64,000 nt of DNA from Corallium rubrum (GCA_964035015.1 OZ036006.1:248001-312000); one strand, 5' to 3'. Shown: positions 44,816 to 56,514, counted from the first letter of the stretch. Notes: generated from the letters alone by a model not told the origin. Program-made: numbers and translations.

Positions 44816-45066
44816 CTGAAAGTTGCATCAAATTCAACCATTAACTCCAAACAGCACTGCTGTTGTTATATTATTTTGCAAGGCGCCAGCCCACAGTAGC
44901 CCGAGTTCACGCCTAGCGGGCGTCTTGTTTTTTATCAATCGCTGACCAGAACGGAATTCTAGTGATAAAGAACTACTGTATTTATTAACAAGAAAATATT
45001 TAAACTACAATTAATAAGTCATTTGAATAACAAAAAAGTTTTTTCGACACTCTTGCTCTATTTGAG
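44816..45066 (-). other. 3' flank of the hAT transposase gene
   Basis: AT-rich, with TTTATTAACAAG near 44978. A polyadenylation signal on the minus strand (TTTATT read on plus) may lie here. Confidence 0.35.
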
Positions 45067-47434
45067 TCATTTGTGAGGGTTTTGACAGAAAACAACACGT
45101 GCTGCCTCGTAATCCATATCCTCGATTGGTATTCCACAGTAACTAAGCCTGATCAGTTTGTCTAACTGATTTATGGTGAGACGAGTTCTTGACTTGGTTT
45201 TGACACGATTCTGACAACTGAATACTCTCTCAGCCTCAGCGTTACCAACCATCAGACACAAGCATAGACACGCAAGTTTAAACATGACCGGCAAGATTGT
45301 CTGATTTGCCAACATGTTCCCACCAAATACTTTCTTCATAACTTCTGGAGGTGTATAAAAATGCCATTTATCTTGTTTGGTAGTGCTGTCGTGCCTTGTT
45401 TCACCCAGGTTATTGAATACTAATCGTTTGAATGGAAGAAACTCGCCCATGCAGGCAGTTGGGTCAATGATTGCTTCATACTCCACGTTTTCGTCATTCT
45501 TTGCTAGCTTACCATAGTGCTGGAGGAGAGTTGCTAAATGTTGATTACCCCATTCAATCAGCTGGCTTTCAGCAGGATACGAGGCTGGCTCGAAAATTTG
45601 CATCGCTGCCAGCAGTGCAATCTTTGGGAAACGTGCTCTCAGATTTTCAAGCAGCTGGTTAAGAAATTGAAGTCTCACTCACTGGAACAGTTCCTTTTGT
45701 TCAGATTGTCCGCGTTTAGCTGCATAGTTTATTCTTGTCCCTTTAAAAATCCCGAGCGGTTCTTCTGTAAGTACACTCTCCATTGCTGTGAGCAATGGTC
45801 CATTCTTCTCGCGGAGTGCTTCCAGTGTTGGAACACAATCATCAAATTTTTCATGAAGTGCAGAAAAGCAAACATCTCTGCTCTGAGAAAATCTTGAGAA
45901 GTGATTAGTAACAGAAAGTACATCTGCGGAAAGGTGGATAAGAGCCAGAATAAGGAATGAAGACAGTTGCTGATTGAGGCCAATTGCAACAGGATCACCA
46001 AGAAGACCTTCTGAACTGGTTAACATTAATAGAGCTTCATAATTCCTTATTACTGCACAAACTGCATCACCCATGCTAAGCCAGCGAATGTCATAAATTC
46101 TCTTCAGCTTTATGCTCTTCTGGTCAAGTAGCTCGTTCAACTCCTTGAGCTGTTCTGCTCTCTTTGGTGAACTACTGATATAGTTATACACCCCGCTTAT
46201 AACAGCAATCAGACTTTGCATCTCTACGATGTTTTGGCATGCTTGACTGACAGCGAGGTTGAGGCAATGGCAGATACAATGTATGCAAATACAGTGTGGA
46301 TTATCTTTGTGTATAAGTGCGCGCACTCCATTCATGTGGCCAGTCATAACAGACGCACCATCCGTTCCGAGCCCACAAACTTTTGCCATCGCTATTTTTT
46401 TACCAGATAGTATTTCTTTCGTTGCTGAATAGATCCCTTGTGCAGTACAGTCTTTGACCTTTTCGCCCTTCAAGAACGTAGTGACAAGTTCAGCTCGTTC
46501 TAGATCTACGTATCTAGCAACAACAGCGATGTGTTTTTCATTGGATCGATCGGTGCTCTCATCGATTCCAACCCCTAAGCAAGGACTTTTCTGGATATCA
46601 GACTCGATTTGCCGTTCCACTACATCGTTCAGCGCATACAAAAGTTGATTAAAAATATCAGGACTATCATAGCTAGCATTGTTTCCAAGATGGAGGTTCT
46701 GGATATCTTTGCATCCCTGTAATTTTTGAAACTCTATTAAACTTTTGTACTTTCTATTTGCAATTTCCTCTTTCACAGTCCAATATACTGTTCGCAAAGC
46801 AGCTACGATAGCGCTGTTTCTCTTTTCCTGTGATGCAGCAAAAGTGGAAGGGAGTGATTGCTGACAGGGATCTACTGATTCTACTGCTGCTTTGTGTTCG
46901 ACACTTTTCAGGCGGACATGTAACGATTTCAATCGAAAATTGTTTGTACCGTTTACCCAAGGGCCCTTTGCTTTCTCGTGCTTCTCACAAATGATACAAA
47001 ACATCAAATTAAGTCCTTCGTCATATCTCAACCACTTTATTTTCCACGATAAAGGAAATTTTCTGCCATTGGGCTTTCTCTTTTTACTTTGGCTTGGACC
47101 AGAACCCGGTTCAATCTTTACACAAAATTATAAAAAATCATGATTTTTTAATAGCAATACTAGCGTGTTTACACTCATAGAAGACTGTACTATACGTCGT
47201 AAAATCTAATCGATATTTTTGCCTTATTTATACGTACCGGGACTTCAGATTGCTCCTGTGAGTCCTCTGGCTCTGATTGAGGTTCTTCCTCCTCACTCTG
47301 TTCACTGTCACTGTGGGCATTATTAGGTAATACCTGTGCTCCTTTTAAAAAAAAGCTGGCGATATTTTTTTCACTTTTTTTGCGGATACTGGTTGCTAAA
47401 CCATAATCCGCTATGTCATGAGCGCGGTTGTGTG

Positions 47435-47465
<31 letters not shown>

Positions 47466-47492
47466 TTGTGTGTGTACGAATATTTTCGTCAA
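45067..47492 (-). pseudogene. hAT transposase (ZNF862-like), two exons, one in-frame TGA
   Basis: Exon 1 (up to 47492, ends 47238; donor CCG|GTACGT) carries GLATSIRKKSEKNIASFF and an acidic stretch SEQSEEEEPQSEPED. After a 122-bp intron, exon 2 (47115-45067; acceptor TGTAAAG) starts with basic KKRKPNGRK, then WLRYDEG...MFCIICEKH (TTF-type zinc finger), GVGIDESTDRS and GLGTDGASVMTG (acidic catalytic blocks), HCICHCLNLAVS, and finally AEAERVFSCQNRVK then RTRLTINQLDKLIRLS (hAT C-terminal dimerisation domain). Total about 750 residues, the usual size. One TGA at 45679-45681 interrupts the frame just before the last 200 residues; the frame is otherwise continuous. The N-terminus is uncertain because a TG microsatellite (47430-47475) lies in the first codons. 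It works by cut-and-paste in the nucleus; this copy is probably inactive. Confidence 0.85.
47116..47237 (-). other. Intron of the hAT transposase gene (122 bp)
   Basis: Donor GTACGTATAAATAAG and acceptor TTTTGTGTAAAG keep phase 0 and join SQEQSEVP to IEPGSGPSQSKKRKP. Confidence 0.65.
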
Positions 47493-48656
47493 TCACGTGA
47501 TCAACGCAGACCAATAGCAATTGTCCGAATCAGCATACTTCAGAAGTCTTATTTATATGTCAGTTTACGAACGTGAACACGAACAACGAATGGGAGATAA
47601 ATGTTGAGTTTTGTTTCAGGTAATGAACATTTGCACGCAATCACAAGAGGCCAAGAAATATGATGACAAGTCGACAGCTCACAGTGGGCTACTGGTCTGT
47701 CCGTAGAAATTTGAACGTTTTTGAGAATTTTTGCGGATAGTCTGGTTTCGAAACAATATGTATTTCAGCATTTTAATACATTTTTATGCATGCATGTAAT
47801 GTATGTATGTATGTATGTATGTATGTACTGTTGTTTTATACTATAAATTCAAGCGTGCGGTGACTGCACATTTACATGCCATACTTTCTCGTGTTTAATA
47901 CAGCATCACCTAATAAAACCATACAAGGTGTTACTATAATAATTCCGGAACGCATTTCGACTTTGTCGCCTAAACGACAAGCTTTCCAAGGACGAAGAAA
48001 CAGTGTGAGCGCTTGTTTGGCTTCGGATTAAAGATCTTTCTGAAATCTGAATGCCCTTTTAACTATTAAATGTTTCAAGTGTTTACGTGTTTATAAGCGC
48101 TCGACCAAGATGTTTTAGCTATAGGTTTACACGCAGAAATCCACCGTCCTTGGCATTATTTATGTTACATGTAGACGTATGCAATACCCATTCAAAAAAA
48201 CGCGTTGAACATCGATTTATTGAGACGCATGAATGCATATGTTACCAGAGTCTAAAACATAGACATATAAAACATAAAAATATCATATTCTTTAACAATG
48301 CGATTAGCGTCCGCGTTTCCTGTTTTTGCCGATTTACCTAACATTACACTCAAGCGAAATTAAAGCGATATAAGTATCATATTTTAATGCGATTATAGGG
48401 ACCGCGTTTCATGTTTTTTTTCCCTGTTCACAAAACTGAACAGTTAACATGTCCAGGGGAAAACAAGCTGTAATGACGTCGCAAAAATAAATCAAGTCAA
48501 CATAGGTTATGCTGTGTCAAAAGCTGCTTGCCGTCAAGATTACAAAAAGAACAAACAGCAAGTTGAACAATAAATAAAACTATTATGTAAATCCACTTAA
48601 CGAGCGTTTTTGCGGATACTGGTTGCTAAACCATCCGAATGTTTTCGTCTTTCACG

Positions 48657-48657
<1 letters not shown>
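47381..48657. repeat. Inverted block A (1.28 kb)
   Basis: Starts TGCGGATACTGGTTGCTAAACC, which overlaps the first codons of the transposase gene, and runs through its upstream region to CACGTGATTGATT. It is an inverted copy (about 95 percent by eye) of 49848-52218 once the insert 50174-51291 is removed. It contains (GT)n 47430-47475 and (ATGT)n 47797-47826. Confidence 0.8.
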
Positions 48658-48696
<39 letters not shown>

Positions 48697-48698
48697 AA
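48655..48698. repeat. (GATT)n microsatellite
   Basis: About ten GATT units at the junction of blocks A and B'. Confidence 0.9.
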
Positions 48699-48758
48699 TA
48701 ATATTTATTCAGGAAAAACCAACATCACAAAAGTGTTTTTCAGAAGGTTCCTGAGAAA

Positions 48759-49852
48759 CATAAAAATAGGTACGCAATGCGTACATGCGGATACTGGTTT
48801 TTATTTGGCCTACAGATAATGATTGAACAACGTAAATTATTCGCCCAAATATACTGAAAATGCTTGATAACCTTGTGACATATCAGCATATGCTCTCACG
48901 TCTCATCTAGAATCGACAATAATTATTAATGTTTAAATGCCTTTAATAACTGCTTAATTCTAGCCCTTACTTAAACTCCAACCCAATCCCTAACCCAAGC
49001 CCTGCCCCAACCCTAATCTTAACTGTAATCTTAAAATGACAATTTTAGGTAAATTGGGAAAAACGGGAAACCCGGTCGCTAATCGCATTGTTAAAAGAAT
49101 GTGATAATATATCGCTTTCGTTCTAATCTATTCTTTACTGTCTACATTAGACTCTGGTAACACATGAATTGATTTGTCTCAACAATGATCAACGCGCTTT
49201 TTGAATAAGTACTTTATACGCCTACATGTAACTCAAGCAGTATCAAATACAGTTGATTTCTGCGTATATACAGACAATCAGATGGCCGAGGGCCTAACAT
49301 GTCAACAGTACACTTGAAACATTAGTTAAAAGACTATTCATATTTCATAAAGATCCTGGTTCGAACCCAAACAAGCACTCGCTCTGTCTTTTCGTCCATG
49401 AAAAGCTTCTCGTTTTAGCGAGAAAGTTGAAGTGCGTTACGAAATAATTATAATAACACTTTGCATGTATTGTTTTATTATGCGATGCTGAATTACTGAA
49501 CACGAAAAAGTATTGCATGTAAACGAGCATTGACCGCGCGCTTGCTTTAGTATATTAAGATAAGAGTGAATACATATAATATCATAACCTAAAAGTTATG
49601 AAATGCATACTATCTGGTACATAGGTATATGGTTTAGAAAGCAGTCACTGATTTGCAAAAATTGACAAAATCGTTTAAACTTTACTTTATATCGACAGAC
49701 CAGTAGTATCAGCTATCAACTCGTCGTGGATATTTTCTTGGCGTCTTGTGATTGCGTGCAAAAGCGAAACTCGACTTCCAATCTTCCAGTGATTGTTCTG
49801 GTACACTAAAGACTTCTGAAGTATGCCTATTAGCGTTTCGCCTTGATCACGT
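48759..49852. repeat. Inverted block B' (1.1 kb)
   Basis: Inverted copy of 52468-53602, roughly 97 percent identical by eye. It is a diverged relative (about 70 percent) of block A: shared phrases include GCATACTTCAGAAGTCTTA, TTGCACGCAATCACAAGA, CTACTGGTCTGTC and ATAAAACCATACA. It contains a degenerate telomere-like stretch AACCCAATCCCTAACCCAAG (about 48980). Confidence 0.8.
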
Positions 49853-52218
49853 GATTGACGAAAACATTCGGATGGTTTAGCAACCAGTATCCGCAAAAAC
49901 GCACGTTAAGTGGATTTACATAATAGTTTTATTTATTGTTCAACCTGCTGTTTGTTCTTTTTGTAATCTTGGCGGCAAGCAGCTTTTGGCACAGCATAAC
50001 CTATGTTGACTTGATTTATTTTTGCGACGTCATTACAGCTTGTTTTCCCCTGGACATGTTAACTGTTCAGTTTTGTGAACAGGAAAAAAAAACATGAAAC
50101 GCGGTGCCTATAATCGCATTAAAATATGATACTTATATCGCTTTAATTTCGCTCGAGTGTAAAGTTTGGTAAAGGCTATATGTAAAACCAGGACCCAGGA
50201 CCCGGACCGGGGACCCGAGGACCCATGTGAAACCAGGACCCACATCAAATTGGATGGGGGGTTAAGAAAATATTATATTTGGTGGCGGGGGTGTGATATT
50301 TTATTGTACTACGTGCAAATGGTTGTAATAAGAAACTTAGCTTATGTCAGTGAATAATCCCAACTAATCTGCTGCGTTATTGATCTGAGAGCGGTTTGAG
50401 CGGCCCTAAATACTCGATTCCGACGAGTTTCTCAATATTTGATTTCAATCGATCCTATCTCAAATACATCGTGTGGCATATACGGTCCCCCTAAACAAAA
50501 CACAATAAACTGACCGAATGACACAGCTTGTTTGTGCGGTTTGCAGAATTTACAGAATATACGCGACAACAACCAAAGAAGCCCAAAGCAAAAACGTTGC
50601 TGTGACGTGGACTTTAAACGCGCACTTTAATAGTATTTGTTAACCCATTGCTGCCGAGACCGGCTTCAACCGAGTGACCGACCACTAGCTTTCCTCTGCA
50701 GACGTCTGGCGTTATCCTGAAACTCTTGGGTCGTATCTTGAAGGCGGGCAACGAAAATTTCTTGGTCAAAATGAGAAGTTTTATCGCACACACAGCTGTG
50801 ATATTCCGTCAGTTCATTGTGTTTTGTTTAGGGGGACCCGTATATGCCACACGATGTATTTGAGCTAGGATCGATTGAAAACTCGTTGGAATCGAGAAAA
50901 CACCTAAACTAAGGATAAAAAACATAGACAGCCGGACCGCGAATGTGGCTTAACCAGCGTATTTATTACCGCAAAAGGCCTAGCTTCGCGCTTCAGCGAA
51001 CGAGCTTCTCACCAAGTACGCGACTGCAATTTCGGGCTATTTTCTGAACGGATTGCTAATAATTATATTATATCCTCTTATTAGAGCAATAACGCAGCAG
51101 ATTAGTTGGAATTTCACTGACATAAGCTGAGTTTCTTATTACAACAATTTGCACGTGGTACAATAAAATATCACCCCCGCCACAAAATATAATATTTTCT
51201 TAACCCCCCGTCCAATTTGATGTGGGTCCTGGTTTTACAAGGGTCCTCGGGTCCCCGGTCCGGGTCCTGGGTCCTGGTTTTACATATAGCCGTTTGGTAA
51301 ATCGGCAAAAACAGGAAACGCGGGCGCTAATCGCATTGTTAAAGAATATGATATTTTTTATGTTTTATATGTCTATGTTTTAGACTCTGGTAACATATGC
51401 ATTCATGCGTCTCAATAAATCGATGTTCAACGCGTTTTTTGAATGGGTATTGCATACGTCTACATGTAACATAAATAAAGCCAAGCACGGTGGATTTCTG
51501 CGTGTAAACCTATAGCTAAAACATCTTGGTCGAGCGCTTATAAACACGTAAACACTTGAAACATTTAATAGTTAAAAGGGCATTCAGATTTCATAAAGAT
51601 CTTTAATCCGAAGCCAAACGAGCGCTCACATGCACTGTTTCTTCGTCCTTGGAAAGCTTGTCGTTTAGGCGACAAAGTCGAAATGCGTTCCGGAATTATT
51701 ATAGTAACACCTTGTATGGTTTTATTAGGTAATGCTGTATTGAATACGAGAAAGTATGGCATGTAATGTGCAGTCACCGCGCGCTTGTATTTATAGTATA
51801 AAACAACAGTACATACATACATACACATACACATACATACATGCATGCATAAAAATGTATTAAAATGCTGAAATACATATTGTTTCGAAACCAGACTATC
51901 CGCAAAAATTCTCAAAAACGTTCAAATTTATACGGACAGACCAGTAGCCCACTGTGAGCTGTCGACTTGTCATCATATTTCTTAACGTCTTGTGATTGCG
52001 TGCAAATGTTCATTACCTGAAACAAAACTCAACATTTATCTCCCATGTTCTTGTTCACGTTCGTAAACCCTTCTGACATATAAATAAGACTTCTGAAGTA
52101 TGCTGATTCGGACAATTGCTATTGGTCTGCGTTGATCACGTGATTGACGAAAACATTCTCACACACATCCGCGCTCATGACATAGCGGATTATGGTTTAG
52201 CAACCAGTATCCGCAAAA
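49848..52218. repeat. Inverted block A', interrupted by a foldback element
   Basis: Two parts, 49848-50173 and 51292-52218, together match block A in inverse orientation, ending TTTAGCAACCAGTATCCGCA. The last part repeats transposase exon-1 sequence (ATAGCGGATTATGGTTTAGC). Confidence 0.8.
50174..51291. mobile_element. Foldback MITE with 10-bp target duplication (MULE-like)
   Basis: Ends GGCTATATGTAAAACCAGGAC and its inverse; inverted arms of about 360 bp (50174-50530 and 50805-51291, with indels). GTTTGGTAAA occurs on both sides (50164-50173, 51292-51301), while block A has a single uninterrupted GTTAGGTAAA at the matching point (read inverted at about 48333). A 9-11-bp duplication with long TIRs fits Mutator-like elements. 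No transposase inside. Confidence 0.8.
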
Positions 52219-52467
52219 ATACAAAATATAAAAAGAAATAAAGTACAGGATATGTATCATAAAGTTATGAAAGTAAGAATATATGTGCTAATGATTAATA
52301 TAGCTATATTACAAAGAAAGGACAAGTAAGGTAAACAGTAACATTATGGTTGTGGTAGTTTAAGGGGTTCGTTTTTAAAAGTTGGCAATTGTTCAATTGA
52401 TCTTATATTGGGATCCAAGGCGTTATACTCTTTACAAGCATGATAAGTGAGTTTCTGCTTCCCCCAA
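52219..52467. other. Unique spacer between blocks A' and B
   Basis: AT-rich; no match to the other blocks and no gene. Confidence 0.5.
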
Positions 52468-53602
52468 CGTGATCAAGGCGAAACGCTAATAGGCATACTT
52501 CAGAAGTCTTATTCGTATGTCCGAAGGGTTTACGAGCGTGTACCAGAACAACCACTGGAAGATTGGAAGTCGAGTTTCGCTTTTGCACGCAATCACAAGA
52601 CGCCAAGAAAATATCCACGACGAGTTGATAGCTGATAGTGGTCTACTGGTCTGTCGATATACAGTAAAGTTTAAACGATTTTGTCAATTTTTGCAAATCA
52701 GTGACTGCTTTCTAAACCATATACCTATATACCAGATAGTATGCATTTCATAGCTTTTAGGTTATGATATTATATGTATTCACTGTTATCTTAATATACT
52801 AAAGCAAGCACGCGGTCAATGCTCGTTTACATGCAATACTTTTTCGTGTTCAGTAATTCAGCATCGCATAATAAAACCATACATGCAAAGTGTTATTATA
52901 ATTATTTCGTAACGCACTTCAACTTTCTCGATAAAACGAGAAGCTTTTCATGGACGAAAAGACAGAGCGAGTGCTTGTTTGGGTTCGAACCAGGGTCTTT
53001 ATGAAATATGAATAGCCTTTTAACTAATGTTTCAAGTGTACTTTTGACATGTTAGGCCCTCGGCCATCTGATTGTCTGTATATACGCAGAAATCAACTGT
53101 ATTTGGTACTGCTTGAGTTACATGTGGGCGTATAAAGTACTTATTCAAAAAGCGCGTTGATCATTGTTGAGACAAATCAATTCATGTGTTACCAGAGTCT
53201 AATGTAGACAGTAAAGAATAGATTAGAACGAAAGCGATATATTATCACATTCTTTTAACAATATGCGATTAGCGACCGGGTTTCCCGTTTTTCCCAATTT
53301 ACCTAAAATTGTCATTTTAAGATTACAGTTAAGATTAGGGTTGGGGCAGGGCTTGGGTTAGGGATTGGGTTGGAGTTTAAGTAAGGGCTAGAATTAAGCA
53401 TTTATCTTGTTAAGTTATTAAAGGCATTTAAACATTAATAATTATTGTCGATTCTAGATGATACGTGAGAGCATATGCTGATATGTCACAAGGTTATCAA
53501 GCATTTTCAGTATATTTTGGCGAACAAGTTACGTTGTTCAATCATCTGTAGGCGAAATAAAAACCAGTATCCGCATGTACGCATTGCGTACCTATTTTTA
53601 TG
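52468..53602. repeat. Inverted block B (1.1 kb)
   Basis: Partner of 48759-49852. Ends AAAACCAGTATCCGCATG then ACGCATTGCGTACC. ORFs in both B copies are antisense-symmetric and have no domain. Confidence 0.8.
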
Positions 53603-53940
53603 CGTTTGGCTCATTTTATAGCCATCTTCACCGTAAATGTAACTCTAAAACATGTGCGCTCGAGCGATAAAGCGATTGCTGTTTTTTAAAACAGCGGTTT
53701 CAAATTATTCTCATTGATACTTCATGCGAGAATCATCAAAATGGTTACAAAAACATGGCGCGTTTGTCTACAGTTCAATTCAGCCATATTCAGGCATATT
53801 CAATGTGTTTTCGACGGGAAAAAGTATGAAAACATATACCATAAGTAAAGTAAACAGCAGATGACAACAATTCGAAGTATTCAAGAAATATTACAAAGCT
53901 TGTAAGTTCCTACTTAAAGAAAATATTCCCTTAGGCCGTG
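53603..53940. other. hAT right-side internal sequence, no gene
   Basis: No ORF or repeat recognised before the subterminal GGCCGTCC motifs. Confidence 0.5.
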
Positions 53941-54025
53941 CACGGCCGTCCATTAAAATTTAGCCGTCCAAATTCAGAAGTGGCCGTCCATAGGACGGTC
54001 GGACGGCCGCCTGGCTAACACCCTG

Positions 54026-54057
54026 TGTCGATGTCAATGTTAATGTCAATTTTTAAC
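54026..54057. repeat. Right continuation of the hexanucleotide array
   Basis: TGTCGATGTCAATGTTAATG continues the GATGTC array that stops at 43234, showing the hAT split it. Confidence 0.85.
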
Positions 54058-54103
54058 AAAAACTTTCAATTTTTCGGTTCATATACATTTCAAAGAAACT
54101 CAC

Positions 54104-54273
54104 CACATTTTGTAAGTCGACTCTCCACCAAGGTGACAATATAGTATGTGTGTTGGCGCAAGATCCACTACTCACGTAAGGTGTTCTATTGCCATCTACA
54201 GCCAAACGAGAAGGCCAGTATGGCGAGCCTTCTCTCGTTGGCTTCCTTCTCGCCAGGTTTACGAAAGTTTGAC
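54104..54273 (-). CDS. Exon encoding part of a fucolectin-type / F5/8C-like lectin domain
   Basis: Flanked by acceptor ATCGTTTGCAG and donor ATGTG|GTGAGT. It encodes QTFVNLARRKPTREGSPYWP, SRLAVDGNRTPYVSSGSC and SPWWRVDLQNV. The order N-x-A...K-P-T...A-x-D-G-N...G-S-C...W-W-R-V-D-L is the N-terminal half of fucolectin-tachylectin-pentraxin (eel fucolectin) domains, which bind fucose and are usually secreted. The exon enters in phase 1. The neighbouring exons were not found; the downstream exon would lie beyond the 10.8-kb hAT or has been lost. The exon has no internal stop. Confidence 0.65.
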
Positions 54274-56000
54274 CTGCAAACGATATAAAGAACAATGACA
54301 AGAAACCAAAACTAGGCAGGCAATACATGCATATGTCTACTACATGCAAAGCTTTGGCTGAATTTTGCTTCATATACTTAACAGCCACAATGTAAACGTT
54401 CATTGCCATTGGCTGACAACTTTAATTGTCCATACTGACAGCTTTAGGGCCCTTTAGCTGCTAACAAATTTACGGACATAAGCATTTTGAAACTCCACTG
54501 TATAGCTTGCGAGCTGGCACTTGGGTGGTAAACGGGAGGCGAAGGAGAGGCTGCACGGATCTCTATGAAATTTGAATGCCGCCCCTTCTAAGCGAGTTCT
54601 CAAAAGCGAGCAGTTTAAAAAAACCCAGCAAAAAAACTGTTTTAATTCATCCGGCAGACGAATATACTCTACGTCATAGTCCCTTGAAATAAATTCTCTG
54701 GAAACGCGGTCAAAGTCTTTGTTCTATAGGTTTTTGTTAACGTTTGTGCACCTTATTTCACCTTAACGCTTGCCGGACACGTTGTATTTTTGGTATAATG
54801 AAGCAATCAACCATTTAGCAGCGTTACTTTATAAATATTAAAGAACGTAAAACAAAAGATTGTGCACTTATTTGCCACACTCAACCTAAATTGTAGCTCA
54901 TTGTTAACCGGTTTGATGTTCGCCGTGTCTCCAGGCAATATAATTCTAGGGACTATGTCTACGTTTTATCTGCCTGTCTACCAGTCTATATTTTCATTAA
55001 TTCTATGTACGATTATGTTTTGTGTGGAAGAAAGAGCCGCAGATTTTGGAACTTTGATTTTGTTAAGCCATTGTTTGGTAGGCCAAATACCGTAGGGACT
55101 TCAGTCTTAATAATAATAATTATGTTGGAGTATAAAACATTTTGTGATATTCCGTGAGCTTAACAACAAACTGATGGACATGGAAGATTTAATGCTTTAT
55201 TTACGTTGGGTATTCACTACAGTGGGCTCAATATGCGATTCTCTAGGCGTGCGTTTCAGGTTTAAACATTAATTAAATTTGCATGGTTGGCAAAGCCAAC
55301 ATAGTCAGTTTATTATTAAACATGTTCGTATTTCTCATGCTTGCGATAAGCGTCAGAGGCGTGAACAATGAGTTGATCTGTTTTAATTACTTTGCATTGA
55401 CAGCGATTAAGATATCCCCTAATTAGCATTTTTGTCCAATTTTTTGACGCAGACATTCAAATTTCGTACAGATCCGATCTCCTTCAACTCCCGCTTCCTA
55501 CCCAAGAGCTGGCCCGCAGGCTAACATTGTTATCATAGCAAAAAATAAACTTTAATTCTGTTGACAAAACTAATAATTCTTTAAAAAGTTTCCATTTTTT
55601 TAATATTAATTAGCTTTAGAGTATTTGATTCTATGCATGGATTTGCATTTTTGCACTTTTAATGAAACAGTATAGGGATAGGGAAGCAACTTAAAGTTAA
55701 GTTTGTCTTATTGAAAGAACACTTAAAATAAAAAGTAACATCTTTTGCAATTTTTTGATTGCTTGCTTCGTTGTTGAAGTATTTCAATTTGTTTGATACG
55801 TAAATGTACATACTGTCACATCACAGGGGCACAATGAGTTATCGGAGAAGGATTTATATTTTTGCTATTATCAAACGAAATCACATGAAATGCTACATGT
55901 TTGTTGTTGAGGAAGAAACACACACGTGCATGCTTCCTTCGAATTAAATTTGGTTTAATTAATTATATCAATGACACATAACCATGCAGAGCCGTATTAA
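54274..56000. other. No supported gene
   Basis: Possible upstream intron of the lectin gene. A plus-strand ORF at 54862-55095 with hydrophobic stretches lacks supporting splice or domain evidence. Confidence 0.35.
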
Positions 56001-56059
56001 GTATTGGTGTGGCCCTGGGCACTCGAGGAAATTTGGGTTCTCGACCCAGGGGTGGATCT

Positions 56060-56200
56060 AGCGTAAAATTTTACTGTGGCTCAAATGTGAAGTTTACTAT
56101 CCAGTGGCGTCTGGAGGGCATGTTCCCATAAAAAAAAAATTGGAAACTAAAGTCTCTGAAAACACATTCTCTGCATTTTGAAAGTGATTTCGAGTCGTAT
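56060..56200. mobile_element. Fragment related to the hAT MITE at 5598
   Basis: CAGTGGCGTCTGGAGGGCATG, then GTCTCTGAAAACACATTCTCTGCATTTT, matches in order the start and interior of 5598-6102 (GTCTCTGAAATGCCATTTCCTGCATTTT). The right end was not found. Confidence 0.5.
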
Positions 56201-56514
56201 TGTAGGATGGTTTTGTACATGTTTTCCGCAAATTTTACCCAAATCTTTGCACAAATTTTACCTAAATCAAACTTTTTCTTTAGGCTTTCAAGCCAAGTTC
56301 TAATTATTCTATAAAATGTTTAAAACTTCATAAATATGCTGACATCAATTGATCAAATATGAATTGTATGTTGATAAGATTGTATAGCTCCTATCAATCC
56401 ACCTTAGTCAAGGTGGTCAGCGGCTTAGGCATTTGTAGCTTGGTACACCATGTAAGGGTGCACATAGTGGTTTTAATGCGTATATGTTGTGTCTATCCTT
56501 TATAGTGGTATCAT

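Larger units (their letters stand above)
43235..54025 (-). mobile_element. 10.8-kb hAT transposon with 8-bp target duplication
   Basis: The termini are a perfect 16-bp inverted repeat, CAGGGTGTTAGCCAGG, flanked on both sides by TGTCGATG (43227-43234 and 54026-54033). CAGGG ends and an 8-bp duplication define hAT. Subterminal GGCCGTCC motifs occur at both ends (for example 43262 and 53951-54007), as expected for transposase binding sites. The interior holds a minus-strand transposase gene (47492-45067), a 33-bp minisatellite and a 6.2-kb zone of large inverted blocks. The element sits in a hexanucleotide array that continues on both sides. Confidence 0.9.

Noticed and set aside
44130-44844. 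CRISPR-like array of 33-bp units
   Set aside because: Units are contiguous with no unique spacers, in a eukaryotic transposon; it is a minisatellite.
45067-47492. Domesticated host ZNF862-like gene
   Set aside because: It lies inside exact hAT termini with an 8-bp duplication and has an in-frame stop, so a transposon copy is the simpler reading.
49345-49530. ORF MLVYMQYFFVFSNSASHNK... present in both B blocks
   Set aside because: Appears twice only because the block is duplicated; no domain, and the related A block does not keep the frame.
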